Shown piece by piece: positions 8,755 through 17,551 of a DNA stretch of 64,000 nt. A program made the translations under genes and the position numbers. The notes below the pieces were generated by a model, which worked only from the letters and a program-made list of their open reading frames with translations, was not told where the DNA came from and did not search any database. This stretch comes from Verrucomicrobiota bacterium (GTDB lineage Bacteria > Verrucomicrobiota > Verrucomicrobiia > Chthoniobacterales > SZAS-18), in contig JAFEGM010000052.1 in assembly GCA_018240025.1 (NCBI GenBank), positions 87,674 to 151,673 of the forward strand, given 5' to 3'. How positions within the stretch are numbered: the stretch's first letter is position 1; each line of letters opens with the position of its first letter.

Positions 8755-8804
8755 GCGTCGCGAAGGCGGAGACGGGTGACCGGGCGGGAGACGGGAGGCC
8801 GTGG

Positions 8805-8853
8805 CGAAGACCGAAGACCGAAGACCGAAGACCGAAGACCGAAGACCGAGGAC
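8805..8853. repeat. Heptanucleotide tandem array CGAAGAC
   Basis: Six perfect copies of CGAAGAC (8805-8846) plus a seventh with one change (CGAGGAC, 8847-8853), in the 317-bp gap between the M20 peptidase and the Opp permease. A 7-bp period is not a multiple of three, so no protein is encoded through it. Confidence 0.8.
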
Positions 8854-8896
8854 CGGCTCCAAGTGGTCAACCCTCCTCCCTCTCCCCCTTTCTCTT

Positions 8897-8981
8897 CCTT
8901 CGCGCCTTCGCCCCCTTCGTGGCTTCGCGTGAACCTCTTCCTTCGCGCCTTCGCCCCCTTCATGGCTTCGCGTGAACCTCT
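8897..8981. repeat. Direct repeat of 42 bp, two copies
   Basis: Copies at 8897-8938 and 8940-8981 differ at one base (CCTTCGTGG versus CCTTCATGG). Each contains CTTCGCGCCTTCG and GGCTTCGCGTGAACC. The pair ends about 70 bp upstream of the permease start at 9050. This TTCGCG-rich family looks like dispersed intergenic repeat DNA; no promoter is evident in it. Confidence 0.65.
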
Positions 8982-9049
8982 GCCTCCGCGCCGCCCGGCA
9001 CTTGTCTCTTGGCGCGGCGCAGGTACTGACTGCGACGCGTTCGCCTCCC

Positions 9050-10051
9050 ATGCTCGGTTTCCTCGTTCGACGGCTCCTGGCTCTGCTCTTCGTCCTTTGG
9101 GCGGCGTTCACGCTGACGTTTTTTCTCATCCGAGTGAAGCCGGGCGGCCCGTTCGATCGTGAGCGCAAGCTGCCGGCCTCGATCGAGAAGGAACTGCTGA
9201 AGCGCTACAAGCTCGACGGCACCGAGGGTCGGGCGTGGGGCACGCAGTTCGCCGCCGGACTCGGACTGAGCGAGGGGCTGCGGATCTTCGCGGGCAATGC
9301 GGGTTCGCTCGGGCAGCAGTATTTCTCCTACCTCGGCGACGTCCTCCGCGGCGATCTGAGGCTTTCCATGAAGTATCGCGATCGCACCGTGAACGAGATC
9401 CTCGGGCAGACGCTGCCGATCTCCATGCTGCTCGGCGTGCCCGCCTTTCTGCTCGCTTCGGGCGCGGGCATCTGGATCGGCTGCTACGCGGCCGCGCGAC
9501 GCGACCGGCCCGCCGATCGTCTCTCCATGCTGGCCGCGCTGGCGGCCATCTCCACGCCCACTTTCGTGACCGGTCCGCTCGCCGTGCTGTGCTTCGCCCT
9601 GCTCCTGCCGATCTTCCCGGTGGGCGGGCTCGACGGTCCGTTCAGCCTGCTCCTGCCGGTGCTGGTGCTGTCTGCGCCTTACGTCGCCTACATCGCCCGC
9701 CTGATGCGGACCTCGATGCTGGAGACGCTGAATCAGGACTTCATCCGCACCGCCCGGGCCAAGGGATTGCCCGAGAGCGAGGTCATCTACAAGCATGCGT
9801 TGAAGGTCGCGATCCTGCCGGTCATCTCCTTCCTCGGCCCGCTCGCCGCCAACCTGCTGACCGGCTCCATCGTGGTCGAGTCCGTCTTCAACATTCCCGG
9901 CATGGGCGGATTCTTCGTCAATTCCATCCTCAACTCCGACAGTTTCCTCCTCTGCGGCGTGGTCCTCATCTACTGCGCGCTGCTCGGGCTCATGAACCTG
10001 CTGGTCGATGTCGCCTACACGCTGCTCGACCGCCGGATCAAGCTCGCCTGA
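9050..10051 (+). CDS. ABC peptide-type permease, OppB/DppB family
   Basis: 333 aa. It starts with the typical MLGFLVRRLLALLFVLWAAF first membrane helix of OppB proteins. The cytoplasmic EAA loop for contact with the ATPase is RTARAKGLPESEVIYKHALK, followed by LPVISFLGPLAANLLTGSIVVES and NIPGMGGFFVNSI, standard for the family. An insertion of about 60 residues between helix 1 and the ELL/GDLRLSMKYRDRTV segment is of ordinary size for the group. The ATG at 9050 was chosen because an upstream start at 8972 would add a non-membrane tail read from the repeat. It pairs with the OppC gene 40 bp downstream. No binding protein or ATPase gene is adjacent. Confidence 0.88.
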   Translation: MLGFLVRRLLALLFVLWAAFTLTFFLIRVKPGGPFDRERKLPASIEKELLKRYKLDGTEGRAWGTQFAAGLGLSEGLRIFAGNAGSLGQQYFSYLGDVLRGDLRLSMKYRDRTVNEILGQTLPISMLLGVPAFLLASGAGIWIGCYAAARRDRPADRLSMLAALAAISTPTFVTGPLAVLCFALLLPIFPVGGLDGPFSLLLPVLVLSAPYVAYIARLMRTSMLETLNQDFIRTARAKGLPESEVIYKHALKVAILPVISFLGPLAANLLTGSIVVESVFNIPGMGGFFVNSILNSDSFLLCGVVLIYCALLGLMNLLVDVAYTLLDRRIKLA

Positions 10052-10091
10052 AGCGCACGCTTCGCCCGGTCCGAATTTCGAGTCTCCCCGC

Positions 10092-10988
10092 ATGCGCCTG
10101 TCCCTCACCGCCCGCATCTCCCTCGGCTACCTCGTCCTGGTGGCCCTGGCGGCGGTGCTCGTACCGGCGTTGCTGCCGGAAAGCTACGGGCGGCCGAGCG
10201 CGGCGCAGTTCCTGCCGCCGCTGACCGACGGCCACCTGCTGGGGACCGACCTCAACGGGCGCGATCTGCTCCACCGCGTCTTCACCGGCGCACGCATCTC
10301 GCTGCTCGTGGGTCTGGCGGGGGCCATCGTGGCGCTCTTCGTCGGCACGACCGTCGGAGTGCTCGCGGGCTATCTCGGCGGCCGGGTAGACAGTCTGCTC
10401 ATGCGCGGAGTCGACACGTTCTACGCGGTGCCGCGGCTGATCTTCATTCTGCTCTTCACCTATGCGGTCGAGTCCCCGCTGCGGCTGTGGATGTTCGTGC
10501 ACCTGACCGGCACGTGGCTGGAGCCGCTGGTCGAGTATTCGAAGATCGTCATCCTCATCTGTACGCTCGGCCTGATCGAATGGCTGACCATGGCGCGCAT
10601 CGTCCGCGGTCAGGTGCTGGCGCTGAAGGAGCAGCAGTTCGTGGTCGCGGCCCGCGCGCTGGGACAGACGCGCTGGCGCATCGTCTGGCGGCATCTGCTG
10701 CCGAATCTGGCCGGGATCATCGTGGTTTACCTCACCCTGACCATCCCGGCCGTGATGCTGGACGAGTCGTTCCTCTCCTTCCTCGGCCTGGGGGTCGATG
10801 CCTCGCAAGCCAGCTGGGGCACGCTGCTGTCCGATGCCGCCAGCGTCATCAATCCGCTCAACAGCCGCTGGTGGCTGCTCGTCTTCCCGGCGCTCTTGAT
10901 GAGTTCCACGCTGCTGGCCTTCAACTTCCTCGGTGACGGCCTGCGCGACGCCTTCGATCCCCGCGGCGCGGCGGGCGAGCGCCGCTGA
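10092..10988 (+). CDS. ABC peptide-type permease, OppC/DppC family
   Basis: 298 aa. The N-terminal helix is followed by HLLGTDLNGRDLLHRVFTGARISLLVGLAG, the diagnostic OppC entry motif, and an EAA loop in VVAARALGQTRWRIVWRHLLPN. The end LLAFNFLGDGLRDAFDPR is also canonical. A stretch of about 30 extra residues between the third and fourth helices (SPLRLWMFVHLTGTWLEPLV) is longer than in E. coli OppC. It forms the heterodimeric channel with the preceding OppB gene for import of an oligopeptide or a similar solute. Partners must be encoded elsewhere. Confidence 0.88.
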   Translation: MRLSLTARISLGYLVLVALAAVLVPALLPESYGRPSAAQFLPPLTDGHLLGTDLNGRDLLHRVFTGARISLLVGLAGAIVALFVGTTVGVLAGYLGGRVDSLLMRGVDTFYAVPRLIFILLFTYAVESPLRLWMFVHLTGTWLEPLVEYSKIVILICTLGLIEWLTMARIVRGQVLALKEQQFVVAARALGQTRWRIVWRHLLPNLAGIIVVYLTLTIPAVMLDESFLSFLGLGVDASQASWGTLLSDAASVINPLNSRWWLLVFPALLMSSTLLAFNFLGDGLRDAFDPRGAAGERR

Positions 10989-11123
10989 TCCTGCCGCCGC
11001 CGTTCCACCACTGGGAAAACGCCATCCCAGTTTCGTCGCGCGCTGGTTCCGGGCGGCCCCGACCCCAGAGAGCAAGATCGGCTGGCACGAGGTTTGCGCC
11101 TGCGCGCGGCACCCCGACTCGCC

Positions 11124-13574
11124 ATGCTCTCCGACTTTCGCTTCGCTCTCCGCCAGTTGGCCAAGAACCCCAGCTTCGCCGCGGTGGCCATCTTCGCCCT
11201 CGCCCTCGGCATCGGCGGCAACACGGCCATCTTCTCGGTCGTCAATGCGGTGCTGCTCAAGCCGCTGCCCTTTGTCGAGCCCGAGCGCATCGTTGCGGTG
11301 GGATCGGTCAACCTGCGCAGCGGCAGCGGACAGGGGGTCGATTCGGTCTCGTACCCGGACTACTTCGATTTCCGCAGCCAGGCGCGCTCCTTCAGCGCTT
11401 TGGCCTGCTACTACGAATCGGGCTTCGCGGTCGCCAATGCGAGCGGGGCGGAAGGCGCGCGCGGTCTGGTCACGACGGCCGATCTCTTTCCCGCCACCGG
11501 CGTGAAGCCGCTGCTGGGACGCCTCTTCACCCGCGAAGACGAGGTTGCAGGCGGCGGGCCGGGCGGACTGAAGGTCGTGCTCGGCCATGCGTACTGGCAG
11601 CGGCAGTTCGGCGGGCGCGAAGACGCGCTCGGGCGGCAGCTGACCATCGACGGTCGCGTCTACACGGTCGTCGGCGTGCTACCGGCCTTGTATCAGTTTC
11701 CCATCCAAACGCAGGCCATCGATTTCTATGTCACGACCTCGGTCGACGCGACGCCGCCCGACGTCGGACAGCCGCAGACCGCCCAGCGCGGCAGTCACCG
11801 TCTGCGGGCGGTCGGACGGCTCGCGCCGGGCGCCACGGTCGAGCAGGCGGCGGCCGAACTCCGCAGCATCGCGGCCGCGCTCATGAAGCAGTATCCGGAG
11901 ACGAACACGAATTTCAGCGCCACCGCTATTCCGCTGCGTGAGGAGCTGATCGGCGACGTGCGACTCGCGCTTTGGGTGCTCTGCGGCGCGGTCGGCTGCG
12001 TGCTGCTCATCGCCTGCGTCAATGTGGCCAATCTCCTGCTCGCCCGCGCCTCGGCTCGCGGGCGCGAGATCGCCGTGCGCACGGCGCTCGGGGCGAGCCA
12101 GGGGCGCATCGTGCGGCAGTTGTTGACCGAAAGCGTCGTGCTGGCGGCCTGCGGAGGCGTGCTCGGGCTGCTCCTCGCGTACTTTGGCGCGCGGGCCCTG
12201 GTCGCGGTCGTGCCGCAGAGCATTCCGCTGGCGACCGACCTCTCGCTGGATGTGACGGTGCTCGCCTTCACGCTCGGCATCGCACTCGCCACCGGCATCT
12301 TTTTCGGCCTCGTGCCGGCGCTGCAGGCGGCGCGCTCCGGCCAGGCGCTCGCGCTCAAGACCGGCGCGCGCGGCAATACGTCGGGCGGGCATCGGCTGCG
12401 CAACGCGCTCGTGGTCGTGGAGATCGCGCTGGCGCTGGTGCTGCTGGTCGGCGCGGGCCTGCTCCTGCGCAGCTTTTCGCATCTCGGCAAGGTCGATCCC
12501 GGTTTCCGCTACGACCGCCTGCTGACCGCGCGCATCGGCATCTCGGACACCGCCTATCCGAAGCCGGAGAACGTGGTGCAGTTCTTCGACCGCTTGCTGG
12601 AGCGAGTGCGGGCCATCCCCGGCGTGCGCTCGGCCAGCACGATCGTCCCGCTGCCGCTCTCCGGGAGCAACATGACCACCTCGGTCGACATCGAAGAACG
12701 CTCGCTGCCCGAGGGCCAGCAGGCGACCGCGCCCGTGCGGCTGGCCAGCGCCGGCTACTTCGACACGCTGGGCATTCCGATCGTGCGCGGCCGGGTCTTC
12801 GATGCGAACGACACGCTCAAGACGAAACTCGTGGTGGTGGTGAACGAGAAATTTGCGCAACAGCACTACCCGGGTCAGGACCCGATCGGCAAACGCATCA
12901 AGCCCGGCTGGAGCATCGAAGAAACGACGCCGTGGCGCGAGATCGTCGGGGTGGTCGGCAACACCCGGCATCGCAACCTCTACGCGGACTACACGCCGGA
13001 GATGTATCTGCCGGCCGCCCAGGTGCCGCTCGAAACCGCGCTGCTGGTGGTGAAATCGGAGACGTCGAACCCGCTCGGACTCGTCTCCGCCGTGCGGGCC
13101 GCGGTGGCCGAGATCGATCGGGGCGTGCCGGTCAACAACGTGCGCACCTTTGACGAATACCTTTCCCGTTCGCTGGCCCGCCCGCGTTTCAACGCGCTGC
13201 TGCTGGGCGTCTTCGCGGCCGTGGCCCTCCTGCTGACCGCTGTGGGCGTGTATGGCGTGATGGCCTATTCCGTCTCGCAGCGCACCGGCGAGATCGGCGT
13301 GCGCATGGCCCTCGGCGCCGAGCAGGGCAGCATCTTCCGCCTCATCGTCGGCGAAGCCATGACCCTCGTCGCGCTCAGCATTGGCCTCGGCCTGGCCGGG
13401 GCCTTCGCCCTGACTCGTCTGCTCGCCTCCCTCCTGCATGGCGTCAGCGCCTGGGATCCGCTGACCTTCTCCGTGATCTCCCTCGTCATCGCCGCCGTCG
13501 CCTTCCTCGCCTGCTGGCTCCCCGCCCGCCGCGCCGCCCGCGTGAACCCGATCGAAGCGCTGCGGGCGGAGTGA
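11124..13574 (+). CDS. Orphan MacB/FtsX-type ABC permease (ADOP-like)
   Basis: 816 aa. Two FtsX-type permease halves, each with a MacB periplasmic core domain. The first half begins MLSDFRFALRQLAKNPSFAA and continues FALALGIGGNTAIFSVVNAV, the signature of the Acidobacterial duplicated orphan permease family. Membrane segments lie near residues 20-45, 285-310, 335-365, 380-405, 425-445, and three at the C-terminus (about 690-715, 740-765, 780-805). The ERTGEIGVRMALGAEQGSIFRL-type segment (here QRTGEIGVRMALGAEQGSI) repeats the REIAVRTALGASQGRIVRQL segment of the first half. No MacB ATPase is adjacent. Export of a substrate or mechanotransmission is inferred only. The heptamer array begins 17 bp after the stop. 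Confidence 0.82.
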   Translation: MLSDFRFALRQLAKNPSFAAVAIFALALGIGGNTAIFSVVNAVLLKPLPFVEPERIVAVGSVNLRSGSGQGVDSVSYPDYFDFRSQARSFSALACYYESGFAVANASGAEGARGLVTTADLFPATGVKPLLGRLFTREDEVAGGGPGGLKVVLGHAYWQRQFGGREDALGRQLTIDGRVYTVVGVLPALYQFPIQTQAIDFYVTTSVDATPPDVGQPQTAQRGSHRLRAVGRLAPGATVEQAAAELRSIAAALMKQYPETNTNFSATAIPLREELIGDVRLALWVLCGAVGCVLLIACVNVANLLLARASARGREIAVRTALGASQGRIVRQLLTESVVLAACGGVLGLLLAYFGARALVAVVPQSIPLATDLSLDVTVLAFTLGIALATGIFFGLVPALQAARSGQALALKTGARGNTSGGHRLRNALVVVEIALALVLLVGAGLLLRSFSHLGKVDPGFRYDRLLTARIGISDTAYPKPENVVQFFDRLLERVRAIPGVRSASTIVPLPLSGSNMTTSVDIEERSLPEGQQATAPVRLASAGYFDTLGIPIVRGRVFDANDTLKTKLVVVVNEKFAQQHYPGQDPIGKRIKPGWSIEETTPWREIVGVVGNTRHRNLYADYTPEMYLPAAQVPLETALLVVKSETSNPLGLVSAVRAAVAEIDRGVPVNNVRTFDEYLSRSLARPRFNALLLGVFAAVALLLTAVGVYGVMAYSVSQRTGEIGVRMALGAEQGSIFRLIVGEAMTLVALSIGLGLAGAFALTRLLASLLHGVSAWDPLTFSVISLVIAAVAFLACWLPARRAARVNPIEALRAE

Positions 13575-13590
13575 GGGGAAGGGGGAAGGG

Positions 13591-13702
13591 TGAAGGATGA
13601 AGGATGAAGGATGAAGGATGAAGGATGAAGGATGAAGGATGAAGGATGAAGGATGAAGGATGAAGGATGAAGGATGAAGGATGAAGGATGAAGGATGAAG
13701 GG
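13591..13702. repeat. Heptanucleotide tandem array TGAAGGA, 16 copies
   Basis: Fifteen perfect copies of TGAAGGA (13591-13695) and one with a final G (13696-13702). The near-perfect conservation implies recent expansion or active homogenisation. It lies in the 503-bp gap between the orphan permease and the sigma factor gene. Confidence 0.85.
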
Positions 13703-13708
13703 CATCCC

Positions 13709-13868
13709 GCTCCTCCGCTCTCGGCTCCTCGGCCCTCCGCTCCTCCGCTCCTCCGCTCCTCCGCTCCTCGGCTCCTCCGCTCCTCGGCTCCTCCGCTCCT
13801 CCGCTCCTCCGCTCCTCGGCTCCTCCGCTCCTCCGCTCCTCCGCTCCTCCGCTCCTCCGCTCCTCCGC
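13709..13868. repeat. Octanucleotide tandem array GCTCCTCC/GCTCCTCG
   Basis: About twenty copies of an 8-bp unit GCTCCTC followed by C or G, with a few shortened units near the left end (about 13717-13737). It directly follows the TGAAGGA array. Open frames drawn through it on either strand encode only simple-sequence peptides and are not genes. Confidence 0.8.
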
Positions 13869-13874
13869 GGGGCT

Positions 13875-13902
13875 GGCCGCACTCGGAGAGTGCGGACTAC
13901 GG
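13875..13902. repeat. 28-bp dispersed palindromic element, copy 2
   Basis: Exact inverted copy of the element at 8727-8754: CCGCACTC (13877-13884), GGA, GAGTGCGG (13888-13895), then ACTACGG. It sits at the end of the octamer array. The 175 bp from 13903 to the sigma factor start show nothing else that can be recognised. Confidence 0.7.
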
Positions 13903-14077
13903 CTCCCCTCCAACACGAAGTGGGGCCGGAAATCCGCGAATCCGCGAGGGGAGAGAAGACGAATAGGGTCGCATGATCCGAGACTGGCATGACTCCCTCG
14001 GCGCTGGTGGTGGCTGCGATAGCGAGGCCGCGCTTGCCGCTTCCCTGTCGCCCGCGGGCGGGGTATCAGAACGCGTG

Positions 14078-14656
14078 ATGACCCAGGACGACGAGCGGCC
14101 TCCCGACGTGACGCGTCTGTTGGTGGCTTGGCGCGATTCGAAGGGCGACCGGGCCGCCTACGACGATCTCGTGCGGGCGCTTTATCCGGAGCTGCGTCGG
14201 CTCGCGCACCAGGTGCAGAGTCGCGACACGGGCGCCTCCTATCAGCCCACCGAGTTGCTGCACGAGGCGTACGTGCGGCTCATCGACCAGTCGCAGGTGG
14301 CCTGGCGCGACCGGAAGCACTTTCTGGCGGTGGCGGCGCGGCAGATGCGCCGGCTGCTGATCGAGGACTGGCGGCATCGCACGGCGCACAAACGCGGCGG
14401 GGGGCTGGTCATCTCGGTGGCCGATGCGGACGAGCATCGGGCGGCCGAGACCTTCGACGCCGGGGCGATCGCGGCCGCGCTGGAGCGGCTGGAGCAGGTG
14501 AGTCCGCGCTCGGCGGCCGTGGTGGAGCTGCGCTTCTTGGCCGGGATGGACGTGAACGAGACGGCCGACGCGCTCGACATTTCCCCGGCCACGGTGAAGC
14601 GTGAATGGAGCTACGCCCGCGCCTGGCTGCTGCGGGAGATGCAGCGAGAGGGGTGA
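14078..14656 (+). CDS. ECF-family RNA polymerase sigma factor (planctomycete/verrucomicrobial type)
   Basis: 192 aa. Region 2 is DLVRALYPELRRLAHQ through RKHFLAVAARQMRRLLIEDW, with the strongly conserved QPTELLHEAYVRL segment of the ECF group found in Planctomycetes, Verrucomicrobia and Acidobacteria (Sigma-70 ECF-like family). Region 4 is SPRSAAVVELRFLAGMDVNETADALDISPATVKREWSYARAWL, a helix-turn-helix for the -35 element. The ATG at 14078 was chosen because homologous proteins start close to region 2; a longer frame begins at 13973. No anti-sigma gene is adjacent. Instead a Ser/Thr kinase starts about 110 bp downstream, the usual partner of this group, so kinase-dependent control is likely. 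Confidence 0.88.
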   Translation: MTQDDERPPDVTRLLVAWRDSKGDRAAYDDLVRALYPELRRLAHQVQSRDTGASYQPTELLHEAYVRLIDQSQVAWRDRKHFLAVAARQMRRLLIEDWRHRTAHKRGGGLVISVADADEHRAAETFDAGAIAAALERLEQVSPRSAAVVELRFLAGMDVNETADALDISPATVKREWSYARAWLLREMQREG

Positions 14657-14764
14657 GGGGTGCGGAAATTCGGGAATAGCGCCGCAGTGGCGGCATCCCA
14701 TGGTCGACAAACTGCCGATTCCACTTGCGCCGGCCTGCCGCGTGCGAGTGTGCCGGACTCCCGC

Positions 14765-17446
14765 ATGGATCGCTCCCTGGACGATTCGACCCGCGCCTGG
14801 TTCGACCGCCTCGATGCCCTGCCCGCGCACGAGCGGCCGGCGGCGCTTGCCCTGATCCCGGACCCGACCACCCGGGCCGAGGTCGAGTCGCTGCTGCAGG
14901 CGCTGGACGGCCGCGACGGCTTTCTCGAATCCCCGCTCATGGCAGCCGCTCCGGCCGTCACCGGCACGACCTTGGCCGAAGGCCGACGCATCGGGCCGTG
15001 GCGCGTGCTGCGCCTGCTGGGCGAGGGGGGCATGGGTGCGGTCTGGCTGGGCGAGCGGGCGGACGGTCGGTTCGAGCGCCAGGTCGCGCTGAAGTTCCTC
15101 CGCGGCACCGTTTTCTCCGGGCTGGCGGCCGAGCGCTTCCGCGAGGAGGTCAGCATTCTCGGCGCGCTGGACCATCCCGGCATCGCCCGCCTCCTCGATG
15201 CCGGCAGCACCGAGGACGGCAGCGCGTATCTCGTGACCGAGTTCGTCGACGGCGAGACGCTCGACGTCTGGCGGCAACGCGTGCGCCCGCCGCTGCGCGA
15301 GCGACTGCGCGTCTTCGCCGAACTCTGCGCCGCGGTCAGCTTTGCCCACCGCGCGCTGGTCGTGCATCGCGACCTCAAGCCGGGCAATGTGCTGATCGCG
15401 CGGGACGGCGCCGCCAAGCTGCTCGACTTCGGGCTGGCGCGCCTGCTCTCGCCCGGCGGGGGAGCGGCGCGCGATCTCTCGCTGCTGCGGGCCTTCACCC
15501 CGGCCTACGCCAGCCCGGAACAGATCGAGGGGCAGCCGGTTTCGACCGCGACCGATGTCTTCTCGCTCGGCGTGCTGCTCTACGAACTGTGCGCCGACCG
15601 GCACCCCTTCCGGCGCGAGTGCGATGAAGTCGCCACGCTGGCGGCCGTGCTGCGCGAGGAGCCGGCGCTGCCCTCTCGGGTGACGGGAAATGCAGCCTTG
15701 CGCGGCGATCTCGACACCATCGTGCTGCGCGCGCTGGAGAAGACGCCGACGCGCCGCTACGCCGATGCCCGCGAACTCGGCGAGGACATTGCCCGGCATC
15801 TGGAGAATCGGCCGATCCGTGCGCGTCCCGCCTCCCTGGGCTACCGGGCCGGCAAGTGGATCCGCCGCCAGCCGATCGTGGCGGGCGCCGCGGCCGCCGT
15901 CCTGCTGGCCGTGGCGGGCGGACTGACCCTTTCACAGCTGCAGCGCACGCGAGCCCTGCGAGGCGAGGCCGAGGCCGTGCGCCAACGCGACCTGGCCCGC
16001 GACATGGCGCTCGTGATGGTCGACGAGCTCGGCGCCAATCTCGCCCGTATGACCGGCCCCACCGAGGCGCGGGTACGGCTGCTGGAGAAGGCCGCCGAGG
16101 CGCTCGCGCTGGCCGCGCCGAGCCAGGCCGAGCGGGCGCGTGCCGAATGGCAGCTTGCCCGGGCCTACCGCGGACTCGGGCGGCTGGACGAGGCGCTGCG
16201 GCACGCCCAGGCCGGCCGGTCCACGCCGGGCGCCGCGCCGCTCGTGGCCGCCTCGCTGGCCAGTCTCGAGGGCGAAGTGCTGGCAGCCCGCTTTCGCCGC
16301 GCCGCGGCGGTCGAGGCTTTCCGCGCGGCCGAACGGGCGCTGGACGGTGTCGCTGCCGGGCAAATGCGGGATCTGCCCGAGGCCCAGGCCTGGCTCAACG
16401 TGCGCGCGAACGTCGCCCTGCTGACGGCCAATGCCGGCAAATTCGCCGAGGCCGGCAAGCTCTACGCCGAGGCCCTGGCGCCGGCGCGCGAGTGGTTGGC
16501 CCGCTGGCCGAAGGACGCCGAATTGCTGCGCCTCGCAGGCAAGGCCGCGGCGGGATTGAGCAACGTCGCGCTGAGCGAGAATCGGCGCGAGGTCGCCCGG
16601 GCGACGAAAGAGGAAGCCCTGCGCTGGCTGCGCCAGGCGGTCGAGCTGGCGCCGAACGATCCGGGCGTGCGCCAGACCTTTGCCAACGTCCTGGGCTTTC
16701 TGGCGGTGCGCGACTTTGCCAGCCCGAACGACCGCGCCGGAGCGCTGGCCGCTCTGCGCGAGGCGCGCGACGAGAAGCGCCGGTTGCTGCAGGCGGATCC
16801 GTCCAATGTGGTCTTCGCCTTCGAGTTCCTCGGCACCTGCGGCGATCTCGGGGCGCAGGAACGCCAGGTCGGCGAGGCGGCGGCGGGCCGGGCCACCCTG
16901 GAAGAGGCGATCGCGGTGGTGCGGCGTTTCGCCGCTGCCGGCGTGAGCGAGCAGCGGCTGGCTTCCGCGGCGGCCGGCTGCCTGACGTCGCTCGCATTCT
17001 GGCACATCGGCGCGGGCGAGACCGCCCCCGCCATCGCCGCCGTGCAGGAGGCGGTGCCGATCCTGGAGGAGTCGCTGCGGCGCGACTACAGCAACAGCGT
17101 GGCCCGGGGTCTGCTGGCCGATGCGCTCTCGCTGCTGGGCGAGTTGCAGGGCGGTACGGAGCAATACCGGGCGGCCGAAGAGAGCTATTGGAAAGCGCTC
17201 TGGTGGCGGCGCAACGAAGTCCGGGAAAGCGGCTTGCCGGCGCATTCCGCCTGGCTCGCGCAGACCCTCCTCGGCTACGGCGAAATGCTGGCCAAGGCCG
17301 GCCGGCGGGAGGAGAGCGCCGGCGTCTGGCGCGAGGCGCTGGCGCTGCTCGAGGGTCTGCACGCGAGGGGCCTGCTGCCGGAGGATTCGGAGCCGTGGAC
17401 GAAGGAGCGGCCGAAACTGCTGGAGTATCTGAAGACCTCGTCCTGA
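14765..17446 (+). CDS. Membrane Ser/Thr protein kinase with TPR region
   Basis: 893 aa from the ATG at 14765; a start at 14660 would add 35 residues. Kinase domain is about residues 75-350: Gly loop LGEGGMGAVW, Lys in VALKFL, catalytic loop VVHRDLKPGNVLI, DFG in LLDFGLA and SPEQ in the APE position. All key residues are intact. One membrane helix follows (IVAGAAAAVLLAVAGGLTL, about residues 378-398). The remaining 490 residues are TPR-like helical repeats that would lie outside the membrane. The N-terminal 70 residues are the helical segment often seen in kinases paired with ECF factors (SLDDSTRAWFDRLDALP). Together with the upstream sigma factor it probably forms a signal-responsive regulon control unit. 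Confidence 0.88.
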   Translation: MDRSLDDSTRAWFDRLDALPAHERPAALALIPDPTTRAEVESLLQALDGRDGFLESPLMAAAPAVTGTTLAEGRRIGPWRVLRLLGEGGMGAVWLGERADGRFERQVALKFLRGTVFSGLAAERFREEVSILGALDHPGIARLLDAGSTEDGSAYLVTEFVDGETLDVWRQRVRPPLRERLRVFAELCAAVSFAHRALVVHRDLKPGNVLIARDGAAKLLDFGLARLLSPGGGAARDLSLLRAFTPAYASPEQIEGQPVSTATDVFSLGVLLYELCADRHPFRRECDEVATLAAVLREEPALPSRVTGNAALRGDLDTIVLRALEKTPTRRYADARELGEDIARHLENRPIRARPASLGYRAGKWIRRQPIVAGAAAAVLLAVAGGLTLSQLQRTRALRGEAEAVRQRDLARDMALVMVDELGANLARMTGPTEARVRLLEKAAEALALAAPSQAERARAEWQLARAYRGLGRLDEALRHAQAGRSTPGAAPLVAASLASLEGEVLAARFRRAAAVEAFRAAERALDGVAAGQMRDLPEAQAWLNVRANVALLTANAGKFAEAGKLYAEALAPAREWLARWPKDAELLRLAGKAAAGLSNVALSENRREVARATKEEALRWLRQAVELAPNDPGVRQTFANVLGFLAVRDFASPNDRAGALAALREARDEKRRLLQADPSNVVFAFEFLGTCGDLGAQERQVGEAAAGRATLEEAIAVVRRFAAAGVSEQRLASAAAGCLTSLAFWHIGAGETAPAIAAVQEAVPILEESLRRDYSNSVARGLLADALSLLGELQGGTEQYRAAEESYWKALWWRRNEVRESGLPAHSAWLAQTLLGYGEMLAKAGRREESAGVWREALALLEGLHARGLLPEDSEPWTKERPKLLEYLKTSS

Positions 17447-17551
17447 CCGCGGCGAAGTGCGCGGCATCCCTCCGATGTGGGGCCGCGCGATTTCCTGGCG
17501 CATTCCTTGTCACCCGGATTGGATGCGATAAACAGCAACATCCACGGCCGC

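Noticed and set aside
13591..13990. Open frames through the repeat arrays, and the idea of a CRISPR array
   Set aside because: Frames encode only simple peptide repeats. CRISPR repeats are 23-40 bp with unique spacers; here units are 7-8 bp with no spacers and no cas genes.
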